In this document: positions 16,600 through 25,719 of the stretch, one piece after another
Layout of the letters: every line of letters starts with the position of its first letter
Position numbering within the stretch: the first letter of the stretch is position 1
NCBI RefSeq assembly: GCF_018688375.1
Contig: NZ_CP061318.1
Coordinates: forward strand, 496,001-560,000
DNA: 64,000 nucleotides
Direction: 5' to 3'
Source of the DNA: Polynucleobacter sp. AP-Ainpum-60-G11
GTDB taxonomy: Bacteria; Pseudomonadota; Gammaproteobacteria; Burkholderiales; Burkholderiaceae
Position numbers and translations under genes: made by a program
The notes under the pieces: model-generated
What the model was told of the DNA's origin: nothing
The model's input: only the letters and a program-made list of their open reading frames with translations
Database searches by the model: none

Positions 16600-17539
16600 T
16601 TTTTCTATCCCACGTCTGAGTGGCTGCTAAAAGCCACTCAGCAATCGAAGTACTTTTTCCATCCGGAAGATCTCTCAGCCCTAAATGCTCTGCAGCTTTA
16701 CGTAATTCCTGTAAAGACTGCTGCGCATTATCAGTATGAATAGCGTTAGCCAATGTTTGCTTACTGAGTTTTTCACCATGCTCATCGAGCACAAGAGGTA
16801 GATGCAAGTAGCTCGGTGTTGAATATCCTAAAACGTGTTGAAGATGAATTTGTCTTGCAGTGTTATTAAGTAAATCTGCGCCACGAACAATGTGGGTAAT
16901 TCCCTGTTCGGCATCATCAACTACTACTGCAAGTTGATAGGTGAATACGCCATCACGACGACGCAGTACAAAATCTCCCACTTCTCGATTCAGATCCTGA
17001 CTTTGTGTGCCTAGGGCTAGATCTTCAAATTGAAGGGTGAGATCTTGGGGTAGGGCGAGTCTCCAAGCCATCTCAGCAGGGAGGGTCTTTTCATCCTCGT
17101 ATACGTGGATTTCTTGGGGGCGGCAACTTCCTGGGTAGACCATTTCTTGGTTGCGAGGAGTGGCTACGCCGCGAGCCTCTAGGGCGTTTGCAATACTTTG
17201 CCGAGAGCAGGTGCAGGGGTAGACGGTTTGGAGCCCATTTAAGCGCTCTAGAGCCTTTTTATAGCGTTCTTGGTGCTCGGATTGCCACGTGGGCTCCTCG
17301 TCCCATGTGAGGCCACAGGCAAGTAATTGGCGCATGATTTCCGTATCAGCTCCCGGGATACAGCGGGGGGCATCTACATCCTCGATTCTGAGCAGCCATT
17401 CCCCGTGATTTTGACGGGCATCCAACCAGCTTCCCAGGGCAGCAACCAAGGATCCCGCATGAAGCGGGCCAGTAGGCGAGGGGGCAAAGCGCCCGCGATA
17501 GCCGTCGGCTGGGGGTGAGGGGTTTTTCAGATTCGGCAC
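16586..17539 (-). CDS. gluQ: Glutamyl-Q tRNA(Asp) synthetase
   Basis: A GluRS paralogue without the anticodon-binding domain that attaches glutamate to the queuosine of tRNA-Asp. 317 residues: RFAPSPTGPLHAGSL near 16-30 (HIGH-like signature), zinc-site residues in YPCTCSRQ and YPGSCRP, and a KLSKQ motif (KMSKS-like) near 265. It depends on queuosine-modified tRNA, so it relates to queG at 7201. Divergent from dnaE with only 15 bases between starts. Confidence 0.93.
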   Translation of the reverse strand: MPNLKNPSPPADGYRGRFAPSPTGPLHAGSLVAALGSWLDARQNHGEWLLRIEDVDAPRCIPGADTEIMRQLLACGLTWDEEPTWQSEHQERYKKALERLNGLQTVYPCTCSRQSIANALEARGVATPRNQEMVYPGSCRPQEIHVYEDEKTLPAEMAWRLALPQDLTLQFEDLALGTQSQDLNREVGDFVLRRRDGVFTYQLAVVVDDAEQGITHIVRGADLLNNTARQIHLQHVLGYSTPSYLHLPLVLDEHGEKLSKQTLANAIHTDNAQQSLQELRKAAEHLGLRDLPDGKSTSIAEWLLAATQTWDRKIISS

Positions 17540-17554
17540 AGCTAAAATGATCTC

Positions 17555-20500
17555 ATGGCTTCACCCCGTTTTGTTCATCTGCGCGTCCATTCCGAGTTTT
17601 CAATTACGGATGGTGTCGTTCGCATTGATGATGCGGTAGCTGCAGCTGAAAAAGATGGGATGGGGGCTTTAGCACTGACCGATTTGAGTAATTTGTTTGG
17701 CTTAGTTCGTTTTTATAGTGCTGCACGCTCAAGTGGTATTAAGCCAATTGCGGGTGCTGATGTTTGGGTGAGTAATCCTCAGGATCCAGATCAGCCCTAT
17801 CGACTTCTGCTCCTAGTTCAAAACCACTCCGGTTATCTCAATCTGTGTCAGTTGCTAAGTAAAGCCTCTCTAGAAAATCAGACGCGGGGTCGTGCCGAGG
17901 TAGACCTTAAATGGTTTAGTGAGCCGGCTTCTAAAGCTGAAGATAAAGCAGCAAAAAGAACCCTTGCCTATGGATTGATTGCGCTTTCAGGTGGGCGCTG
18001 GGGTGATGTGGGTACTGCGCTCTTGGCTGGACAGGAAGAGCAAGCTAAAGAGGCTGCTTTACGTTGGGCCAAATTATTCCCGAATACTTTTTATATTGAA
18101 GTGCAGCGTGGCGGTCATCCTCAGGATGAAAAGCAACTTCAACTTGCTTGCCACCTTGCGAGTGAATTAGATTTGCCAATCGTTGCTACACATCCTGTGC
18201 AGTTCATGCAGCGAAGTGATTTCACGGCTCATGAGGCACGCGTGTGCATCGCTGAAGGTGAGCTTTTGGGCAATCCTCGTCGCACCAAGAAATTTAATGA
18301 AGAGCAGTATTTTTTATCTCAAGAGGAGATGGAAAAGCGCTTTGCAGATTTACCCGTTGCGCTGGCTAATTCGGTGGAGATTGCCAAACGTTGCAATCTC
18401 TCTTTAACTTTGGGTCAGCCGCGTTTACCGGATTTCCCAACGCCGCCCGGTATTACGCTCGACGATTATTTATTACAGCAATCGGAGATTGGCTTGAAGC
18501 GCCACATGGAGCGTAATTTCCCAGATCCAGTAGATCGTGCCAAGGAAGAAGCTCGTTATCACGAGCGCCTTGTCTTTGAGGTGAAGACCATTGCGCAAAT
18601 GGGTTTCCCGGGCTACTTCCTGATTGTTGCTGATTTTATTAACTGGGCAAAGAATAATGGCGTACCGGTAGGTCCAGGCCGTGGATCTGGTGCAGGTTCT
18701 TTAGTAGCTTACTCACTTGGTATTACCGATCTCGATCCACTGCGATATAACTTGCTCTTTGAGCGCTTCTTAAATCCTGAGCGGGTATCGATGCCCGACT
18801 TCGATATCGACTTCTGTCAGCATGGGCGCGATCGCGTTATTCAGTACGTCAAAGATAAATATGGAAAAGATGCGGTTAGTCAAATCGCTACCTTTGGAAC
18901 CATGGCAGCTCGCGCAGCCATTCGTGACGTGGGTCGTGTGCTTGAACAGGGGTATAACTTCGTTGACGGCATTGCCAAGTTGATTCCGAATAAGCCAGGT
19001 CAGTACATGACTATTGAAATGGCTAAGAAAGAAGAGAAGCAATTAGGTGAGCGCGAAAAGAATGAGGATGAAGTACGCCAGCTCTTATCTCTCGCACAGC
19101 AATTAGAAGGCATGACACGTAACGTGGGCATGCATGCGGGCGGTGTATTAATTGCGCCCGGTCGCTTAACCGACTTTTGTCCGCTCTACACGCAAGAAGC
19201 AAAAGACTCTAAAGATCAAGAGAGTGGTTCCGTCATTAGTCAGTTTGATAAGGATGATGTAGAAGCTATTGGTCTAGTGAAGTTCGACTTCTTGGGTTTG
19301 ACGACGCTCACTATTTTGTCAGCAGCAGAGAAGTGGATTAAGACGCTGCATTCTGATCGTAAAGATTGGAATATTGGCGAGATTGCACTGGATGACGAAA
19401 AGGCGTTTGAGGTCTTAAAGAATGCCAATACAGTTGCTGTCTTCCAGCTAGAAAGTCGCGGCATGCAAGGCATGCTTCGTGAAGCCAAGCCTGATCGCTT
19501 CGAAGACATTATTGCGCTCGTTGCGCTCTACCGTCCGGGTCCAATGGATTTGATCCCAGACTTTATTGAGCGTAAGCATGGACGTCAAAAAGTAGAGTAT
19601 CCCGATCCGCGGATTGAGCCTGTTCTACAAGAGACCTACGGCATCATGGTCTACCAAGAGCAGGTGATGCAGATGGCCCAAATGATTGGTGGCTACTCAC
19701 TCGGTGGCGCCGATATGTTGCGCCGTGCGATGGGTAAGAAGAAGCCTGAAGAGATGGCGCAGCATCGCAAGATTTTTAGTGATGGTGCAAAAGCTGGTGG
19801 TATTACTGAAGGTAAAGCCAACGAGATTTATGACTTGATGGAGCGTTTTGCTGGCTATGGATTTAATAAGTCCCACGCTGCTGCCTATGCGCTTCTGGCC
19901 TATCAAACCGCTTGGCTAAAGGCTTACTACCCGGCTGAATTTATGGCAGCCAACTTATCGCTCGCAATGGATGACACCGATAAGGTGAAGATTCTGTATG
20001 ACGATTGTTTGGCGAACAATATTCGGGTGTTCTCGCCTGATATCAATACTGGCGTTTATGTGTTTACACCATTGCGTGCACCAGATGCTGCCCCGGATTC
20101 TCCGATCAGTCATATTCGTTATGGCCTTGGTGCCGTGAGAGGAACTGGTGAGGCTGCTATTGAAGTGATTGTGAAGGCACGTGAGTCGGGCGGCCCATTT
20201 AAAGATTTATTTGATTTCTGCGCGCGTGTTGATCGTAGGCAAGTGAACCGCCGTGCAATTGAAGCTTTGATGCGTGCCGGTGCTTTTGATAGCTTGTATA
20301 AAGACTCCATTCCTGCTGGCGGCAATCCTTATGATATTCGCTCGACTTTATTGGCTTCTCTGGCGCGTGCAATTGAGGCGGCCGAACAAGCAGAAGCCTC
20401 AATCAACCAAGTGAGTTTATTTGAGGTAGCAGGAGAAGAAGATCGACACTTACCGGAGTTGGTGCGCGAACCGGTCTGGTCTGAGAAGAAACGCCTCCAG

Positions 20501-21181
20501 GATGAGAAAAGCGCTTTAGGTCTTTGTCTCACGGGGCATATGTTTGATGCCTATCGCGATGAGACGGCACATTTCATTCGTCAACCGCTGGCTAAGGTGA
20601 CCGAAGGTAAGGATCAGTTGATCGCCGGCATTATTACTTCCGCTCGCATGTTGACTGGTCAGCGCGGCCGCATGATGATCGCAACCATTGATGATGGCAC
20701 TGCTGCCATTGAGATAACTCTTTACAGCGAAGTCTATGAGCCCAATCGCTCTTGGCTCAAAGAAGATGAGTTACTAGTGGCTAAGGTCAACGTGACTCCC
20801 GATAAGTTTTCTGGCGGGATGCGGATTGTGTCAGAAGCGGTGATGGATATTACGGGCGCCAGAATGCGTTTTGCACGCAATATACATTTATCAATCGATT
20901 CAGCGATAGATCTCAAATCCTTGCGTAGCCAAATTGGGCCTTTCCTGATGAGTAACCGTGTACGAGATCATAAGCTAGGTCCTGCAGCAGCCTCTATGTC
21001 AATTGCTAGCGAAGGCTTAAAGGGTTTAATGCTCACAGCCTCAGTCACTACTAGTGGTGGGGCTTGCTTGATGCAGTTCCCAGAAGAGTTACGCATCTAT
21101 CCAGATGATGCATGCTTGCATAGCTTGAATCAAATCTTAGCGGCTAAGCAATCCAATACCGTGCAGGTACAGTACCACTAA
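17555..21181 (+). CDS. dnaE: DNA polymerase III alpha subunit
   Basis: The replicative polymerase, 1208 residues, slightly longer than E. coli DnaE (1160). Order: PHP domain from residue 8 (LRVHSEFSITDG), the polymerase core with catalytic aspartates in MPDFDIDF (near 410-417), the GYGFNKSHAAAYALLAYQ helix-hairpin region, an OB-fold (about 1000-1080) and a C-terminal tail. The start ATG 17555 gives the conserved N-terminus. Its promoter must lie within the 5' end of gluQ because only 15 bases separate the two starts. Confidence 0.97.
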   Translation: MASPRFVHLRVHSEFSITDGVVRIDDAVAAAEKDGMGALALTDLSNLFGLVRFYSAARSSGIKPIAGADVWVSNPQDPDQPYRLLLLVQNHSGYLNLCQLLSKASLENQTRGRAEVDLKWFSEPASKAEDKAAKRTLAYGLIALSGGRWGDVGTALLAGQEEQAKEAALRWAKLFPNTFYIEVQRGGHPQDEKQLQLACHLASELDLPIVATHPVQFMQRSDFTAHEARVCIAEGELLGNPRRTKKFNEEQYFLSQEEMEKRFADLPVALANSVEIAKRCNLSLTLGQPRLPDFPTPPGITLDDYLLQQSEIGLKRHMERNFPDPVDRAKEEARYHERLVFEVKTIAQMGFPGYFLIVADFINWAKNNGVPVGPGRGSGAGSLVAYSLGITDLDPLRYNLLFERFLNPERVSMPDFDIDFCQHGRDRVIQYVKDKYGKDAVSQIATFGTMAARAAIRDVGRVLEQGYNFVDGIAKLIPNKPGQYMTIEMAKKEEKQLGEREKNEDEVRQLLSLAQQLEGMTRNVGMHAGGVLIAPGRLTDFCPLYTQEAKDSKDQESGSVISQFDKDDVEAIGLVKFDFLGLTTLTILSAAEKWIKTLHSDRKDWNIGEIALDDEKAFEVLKNANTVAVFQLESRGMQGMLREAKPDRFEDIIALVALYRPGPMDLIPDFIERKHGRQKVEYPDPRIEPVLQETYGIMVYQEQVMQMAQMIGGYSLGGADMLRRAMGKKKPEEMAQHRKIFSDGAKAGGITEGKANEIYDLMERFAGYGFNKSHAAAYALLAYQTAWLKAYYPAEFMAANLSLAMDDTDKVKILYDDCLANNIRVFSPDINTGVYVFTPLRAPDAAPDSPISHIRYGLGAVRGTGEAAIEVIVKARESGGPFKDLFDFCARVDRRQVNRRAIEALMRAGAFDSLYKDSIPAGGNPYDIRSTLLASLARAIEAAEQAEASINQVSLFEVAGEEDRHLPELVREPVWSEKKRLQDEKSALGLCLTGHMFDAYRDETAHFIRQPLAKVTEGKDQLIAGIITSARMLTGQRGRMMIATIDDGTAAIEITLYSEVYEPNRSWLKEDELLVAKVNVTPDKFSGGMRIVSEAVMDITGARMRFARNIHLSIDSAIDLKSLRSQIGPFLMSNRVRDHKLGPAAASMSIASEGLKGLMLTASVTTSGGACLMQFPEELRIYPDDACLHSLNQILAAKQSNTVQVQYH

Positions 21182-21204
21182 ATCAGCACTACCAAAGCTG
21201 CTTA

Positions 21205-22362
21205 TTATTTATTGACAGCGGCTTGTAGCGCTGTAATGACTTGATCTGGAGCTAGTTGGTCCAAGCATTCGCTATTGCTACTTGCACGATCTTCACAGCC
21301 TGCTTTCCGACAGGGGACGCACTCACCCGGACCTTGCAGGATCGTGACATTGCCAACTGCCTGAGAGCGAGCTTTTAATTGATAGGGTTGTTCACCAATA
21401 AAACCATTCGGCCATGGCCCAAAATTGGTGGGTGGCGTGGGTCCAAATAAGGCAATGGTTGGTGTATTGCATGCGGCTGCTAAGTGTGTAATGGATGTAT
21501 CTACCCCAACGTAGGCAATCGCTCCACGAATGAGTGTTCCCGCTTGTGGGATGGTGAGTAGGCCTGCTGTATCAACAACATGCTTACGAGTTTCTTCATC
21601 AAGCAATGACAGAATGTCTTTATTGAGTTGTAGATCTTGCTTAGCAGGAGATGCACTCAGTGCAACTTGCCAATCCTGCTTCACAATCCACGTCAGTAAA
21701 GACTGCCAATAAGCCAGCGGCCAGCGCTTATAGGCAGTCAAGGGTCCAGGATGTACTACTACATAAGGCGAGTGAAGTTGAGCGGCAATGCTAGGGGTAA
21801 TCGGATCGCCTGCTGGTGCGGTTACTGAGATTGGCTTACTAAACAAATCTCGGGGATTGCGATAAAAGATTTCTATTAAGCGAAGCTTTTCAGTAATGAC
21901 ATGCTGTGCAAAATAATCTACATCAACAGTATGTAAGCTGATGGCCTTTTTCCAGGCATTTTGCTTATCGCTTTTACTTTTCTTGGCTTTGTCTTTTTCT
22001 GTGAGGCCTTGAGGGTGTCCGCCCAATACGCCTATGCGTTGATGAGCAGCAATTAAGCCATACAAATAGGCGCGATCACTCGGTTGCGTAACAACAGCTA
22101 GGTCGTACCGTTGAAAGAGTCTAAAAAATAAGGAAAGATATTCTTTGAGTTTGGGGCGATCTGAAGTTTCAATTGTCTGAGCAATTTCGGGATTACCTTT
22201 GAGCATCTCGAGCTTACCGCGGTAGCCCAAAAAGTGAAACTCAGCATCTGGCCAAAGTTCACGTGCTTGTGAAATAAGTGGCGTAGTTACAAGGACATCT
22301 CCAATTTGGCGAGTCGCAATGAATAAAACTTTTTTAGGATTTAGTACAGAGAATGCAGTCAT
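21205..22362 (-). CDS. Glycosyltransferase family 9 (LPS heptosyltransferase type)
   Basis: A cytoplasmic-face ADP-heptose-type transferase for the LPS inner core, about 385 residues. N-terminal VLFIATRQIGDVLVTTPLI and C-terminal GVDTSITHLAAACNTP and ALFGPTPPTNFGPW are typical of family GT9. A cysteine-rich stretch near the C-terminus (GECVPCRKAGCEDR) resembles WaaQ-like members. I take ATG 22362 as start; TTG 22380 is an alternative with no better ribosome site. It is the last gene of a three-gene glycosyltransferase set read from 23938. Confidence 0.8.
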   Translation of the reverse strand: MTAFSVLNPKKVLFIATRQIGDVLVTTPLISQARELWPDAEFHFLGYRGKLEMLKGNPEIAQTIETSDRPKLKEYLSLFFRLFQRYDLAVVTQPSDRAYLYGLIAAHQRIGVLGGHPQGLTEKDKAKKSKSDKQNAWKKAISLHTVDVDYFAQHVITEKLRLIEIFYRNPRDLFSKPISVTAPAGDPITPSIAAQLHSPYVVVHPGPLTAYKRWPLAYWQSLLTWIVKQDWQVALSASPAKQDLQLNKDILSLLDEETRKHVVDTAGLLTIPQAGTLIRGAIAYVGVDTSITHLAAACNTPTIALFGPTPPTNFGPWPNGFIGEQPYQLKARSQAVGNVTILQGPGECVPCRKAGCEDRASSNSECLDQLAPDQVITALQAAVNK

Positions 22363-22382
22363 TGGGCTAATGTAACTCAATC

Positions 22383-23162
22383 CTACTGAGCCTTAGCTAG
22401 AATTTTTTCGCGGACGCGACGTGCATTTTCTGCAGCATTGGATTGATCATTGATGCGGTGGTAGAGATGTAGCACTTCAGTTGCCCAGGATCCAGATTTA
22501 CGAATCAACCCCCGGTTTTGCAGTCTGAAAACAAAATCCGCGTCCTCGTGCCCCCAGCCTGTCATAGTTTCGTCAAAGCCACCAATAGCTTGCGCATCGG
22601 ATCTCCAGCAGGCCATATTGCAGCCCTTGATACGGCGCCAGACAAATTTTTTATAGTTACGCCAGGCGCCGTCACCTAATTTGATTTTGAGGGGCCAGAA
22701 CTTATTGATGCCGTCAGAGAGTCGATAGCTCAACAACTTGTCGATAAATTTTTTGAAATCCCAATGAGGCCACAAAAGTAATTGTTTACTGAGTTCATCA
22801 TTCAGCAAAACGCGACTACCTGTAACCAAGTGGTTTGGCTGGGATAGTTTTCGATGTTGGGCGATAAAGTCTGGCTGTACAAGGCAGTCGCCATCTAAAA
22901 ATACGAGATAGTCGCCGCGCGCTGACTCGATCGCTTGATTGAGAATACGAGTCTTGCGAAAGCCTTGATCCTCTTGCCAGAGATGCGTGATGTTTACTGG
23001 GAAATGTTTCCGAGTTTCTTCGATGAGGCTCTTGGTATCTGAGGTGGAGCCATCATCAGCAATGATGATTTCAAAATTGAGATCTGTTTGAGTGCCAAGT
23101 GACTCAAGACAGAGTTTGAGTGCTTGTGGCCAGTTATAGGTCGCTAAAAGTACAGAGATCAT
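22383..23162 (-). CDS. Glycosyltransferase family 2 (chondroitin-synthase-like N-terminal fold)
   Basis: 259 residues with a GT-A fold: IIADDGSTSDT near 34-44, the metal-binding FLDGDCLVQPDF near 89-100, and GWGHEDADFVFRL near 212-224. Predicted to add a sugar to LPS core or a similar envelope glycan; donor and acceptor cannot be read. It overlaps the waaE-like gene upstream by 4 bases (ATGA), indicating coupled translation. Confidence 0.85.
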   Translation of the reverse strand: MISVLLATYNWPQALKLCLESLGTQTDLNFEIIIADDGSTSDTKSLIEETRKHFPVNITHLWQEDQGFRKTRILNQAIESARGDYLVFLDGDCLVQPDFIAQHRKLSQPNHLVTGSRVLLNDELSKQLLLWPHWDFKKFIDKLLSYRLSDGINKFWPLKIKLGDGAWRNYKKFVWRRIKGCNMACWRSDAQAIGGFDETMTGWGHEDADFVFRLQNRGLIRKSGSWATEVLHLYHRINDQSNAAENARRVREKILAKAQ

Positions 23163-23938
23163 TTACTGTGAAGTTGATGTTGAGCAGCTTCTTGATGTAG
23201 TTGCCATAATTTCATATAGCGATAGTATGTCCCTTGCCCGTTAGAAATCGCTAAAGCAAAGCCCTGGGGGCCGTCCAAGAAACCAAGGCGAATGAAGTAA
23301 GTTCGGGTAAAGGCCCAAATGCCATGAAGTACTGCTTTTAATGGACTACTCTTTTTCCCTTTGGCAAAGGCCTGTTCGGCCGATGCTGTTGAATAGCGAT
23401 CAAGCTTCTGTAGGACTTGGGAGTAGTTCATGAAGCTGAAGTGCAATAGGGGGTTCTCTAGTCTCGCCACTTGCCCATTCGGAATTAGCCGTTCATGAAC
23501 AAGGTCATCCGAGAAGCGGGCAGTGCCGCGTTTAAATAATCGATCAACATAATCGGGATTCCAGCCGGAATGGCGAATAAAGCGTCCGCAATACCAAGAA
23601 AGGCGCGGGATTGCAAAACAGTCAACATGGGCCGAATGATGGATGGCCGTCAGAATTTCACTTCTGAGGGCAGGGGTCAGGCGTTCATCGGCATCTAATG
23701 AGAGAACCCACTCACCCGTTGCAAGGTCTAGAGCGCGGTTCTTTTGAGGTCCAAATCCAGGCCAATCTGCTGGCTGACTAATGATCGCCCCATGGTTTTT
23801 AGCGATTTTTAGGGTGCTATCGGTGCTATCGGTGTCGACCACCACGACTTGCTGGGCAATCCCCTCGAGGGAGGCCAAACAATCGGCCAAATTGGCCTCT
23901 TCATTGCGAGTGATGAGTATGACGGATAAGGTGGGCAT
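23159..23938 (-). CDS. waaE: Glycosyltransferase family 2, WaaE/KdtX-like
   Basis: 259 residues resembling WaaE/KdtX, an LPS inner-core glucosyltransferase. Motifs: VVVVDTDSTDST near 31-42, LSLDADERLTP near 79-89, and the family-specific RHSGWNPDYVDRLFKRG near 127-143. First gene of the waaE-GT2-GT9 operon. Its start lies only 10 bases from the divergent msbA start, tying core assembly genes to the lipid A-core flippase. Confidence 0.85.
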   Translation of the reverse strand: MPTLSVILITRNEEANLADCLASLEGIAQQVVVVDTDSTDSTLKIAKNHGAIISQPADWPGFGPQKNRALDLATGEWVLSLDADERLTPALRSEILTAIHHSAHVDCFAIPRLSWYCGRFIRHSGWNPDYVDRLFKRGTARFSDDLVHERLIPNGQVARLENPLLHFSFMNYSQVLQKLDRYSTASAEQAFAKGKKSSPLKAVLHGIWAFTRTYFIRLGFLDGPQGFALAISNGQGTYYRYMKLWQLHQEAAQHQLHSK

Positions 23939-23948
23939 AATTCATTAT

Positions 23949-25712
23949 ATGAATGCTCAAGACCGTACCGCCCTAAATCGCTTAATTCAGTATCTCAAGC
24001 CCCATATCGGCTTGATTATTGGGTCTTTATTGGCCATGGCACTGGTTGCTGGTGCTGAAACCTCTATTCCGGCCCTAATGAAGCCCTTGCTGGATCGTGG
24101 ATTCACTGGGCAGATGGATGGCAAGCTTTGGCAAGTACCAGTTTTCCTGGTGGGCTTGGCTTTTGTCCGTAGCTTAGCCCAATTCCTATCAAATTATTTG
24201 CTGACTAGAGTCATCAACTCCGTACTGCTGAAGCTTCGTCAACAGATGTTCCAAACATTGCTAAACGCATCAACTACTTTTTTTCAGAAGAACTCCGCAT
24301 CTAATCTGATTAATGCAGTTGTTTTTGAGGTGAATAATGTTCTCTCTATTATGGGCGGAATGTTGATTAGCTTGGTGCGAGATTCGCTCACTGTGGTTGG
24401 TTTAATTGGCTATCTGATTTATTTGAATTGGAAGTTGACTCTAGTAGTGCTGGTGATCTTCCCAATCATTGCCTTCATCATGAGCAAGATTAATAAACGT
24501 CTGCGATCTTTAAATCGTGAGCAGCAAACACTTACTAGTGAGCTTGCTTACATAGTTGAAGAATCTGCTGCTGGATACAAGATCGTGAAGGTCCATGGTG
24601 CCGAAGAGTATGAGATGCGGCGCTTTATGGAAAAAGCTGACCGTCTTCGCCAATTTGCCATGAAGTCAGCAGTTGCTGGCGGGCTGAATCAACCAATTAC
24701 GCAACTCATTGCTTCCATGGCATTGTCGATTGTGTTGGTCATTGCCCTGATGCAATCAGCCTCGGAAGGGACTACTGTAGGCGGCTTTGCTGCTTTTATT
24801 ACGGCGATGATGCTGGTGATTTCGCCTATTAAGCATCTTGCTGATATCAATCAACCATTACAGCGAGGTTTAACTGCTGCTGAGATGATCTTCTCTCTTA
24901 TGGATCAGCCTTTTGAAGAGGATGAGTCGCGTAAAGAAAATATGAAGTCCTTGGGCAAAGCCAAGGGCGGAATTCGGTTTGAAGACGTCGGCTTCTCTTA
25001 TCAGCAAGAAGCTGGGCGAAAAGATGCTCTCACTGGTGTGAACTTAAACATCAAATCTGGCGAAGTGGTTGCCTTTGTCGGGCCATCTGGAGGTGGTAAA
25101 TCTACTTTGGTGAATTTATTGCCCCGCTTCTTCAAGCCAACCAGTGGGCAAATTTTCTTGGATGATATTCCGCTTGAGGATATTGTTCTTGCGGATGTGC
25201 GAAGGCAAATTGCATTTGTAAGTCAGGATGTGATTTTATTTAATGACAGCATTGCGGCAAACGTAGCCTATGGTGCTGTTGGTCCTGAAGGCATTGACCG
25301 TGGGCGCGTGATTGAGGCGCTTGAGGCGGCCAACTTATCCGCACTCATGAAAGAAATGCCCGAAGGAATTGATACTCAAATTGGAGATAACGGCAACCGC
25401 TTATCCGGCGGACAACGCCAGCGTTTAGCAATTGCGAGAGCGATTTATAAAGATGCGCCTATTCTGATTTTGGATGAAGCAACCTCGGCGCTCGATTCTG
25501 AATCTGAGCGTCAAGTGCAAGATGCATTAGAGCGATTGATGGCGGGTAGAACTACTTTGGTTATCGCACATCGTTTATCAACTATTGAGCATGCTGACCG
25601 AATTGTTGTGCTAGAGCATGGTCATGTGATTGAGAATGGCTCACACGAAGAGTTGATTGCTAAAGATGGGATGTATGCCAACTTGCATCGTATCCAGTTT
25701 TCAAATGCTTAA
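23949..25712 (+). CDS. msbA: Lipid A export ABC transporter MsbA
   Basis: The inner-membrane flippase for lipid A-core. 587 residues: six-helix transmembrane domain (about 15-310) and an ATPase domain (about 345-585) with Walker A GPSGGGKST, signature LSGGQRQR, Walker B ILILDEATSALD and the H-loop in VIAHRLST. I use ATG 23949 rather than an upstream in-frame start, because the upstream part is the antisense of waaE and the MNAQDRTALNRLIQYLKPH start fits the family. The promoter must lie inside the waaE coding region. Confidence 0.95.
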   Translation: MNAQDRTALNRLIQYLKPHIGLIIGSLLAMALVAGAETSIPALMKPLLDRGFTGQMDGKLWQVPVFLVGLAFVRSLAQFLSNYLLTRVINSVLLKLRQQMFQTLLNASTTFFQKNSASNLINAVVFEVNNVLSIMGGMLISLVRDSLTVVGLIGYLIYLNWKLTLVVLVIFPIIAFIMSKINKRLRSLNREQQTLTSELAYIVEESAAGYKIVKVHGAEEYEMRRFMEKADRLRQFAMKSAVAGGLNQPITQLIASMALSIVLVIALMQSASEGTTVGGFAAFITAMMLVISPIKHLADINQPLQRGLTAAEMIFSLMDQPFEEDESRKENMKSLGKAKGGIRFEDVGFSYQQEAGRKDALTGVNLNIKSGEVVAFVGPSGGGKSTLVNLLPRFFKPTSGQIFLDDIPLEDIVLADVRRQIAFVSQDVILFNDSIAANVAYGAVGPEGIDRGRVIEALEAANLSALMKEMPEGIDTQIGDNGNRLSGGQRQRLAIARAIYKDAPILILDEATSALDSESERQVQDALERLMAGRTTLVIAHRLSTIEHADRIVVLEHGHVIENGSHEELIAKDGMYANLHRIQFSNA

Positions 25713-25719
25713 TCAATAA

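Noticed and set aside
23781..23948. Upstream extension of msbA
   Set aside because: It is antisense to waaE and unlike any MsbA N-terminus.
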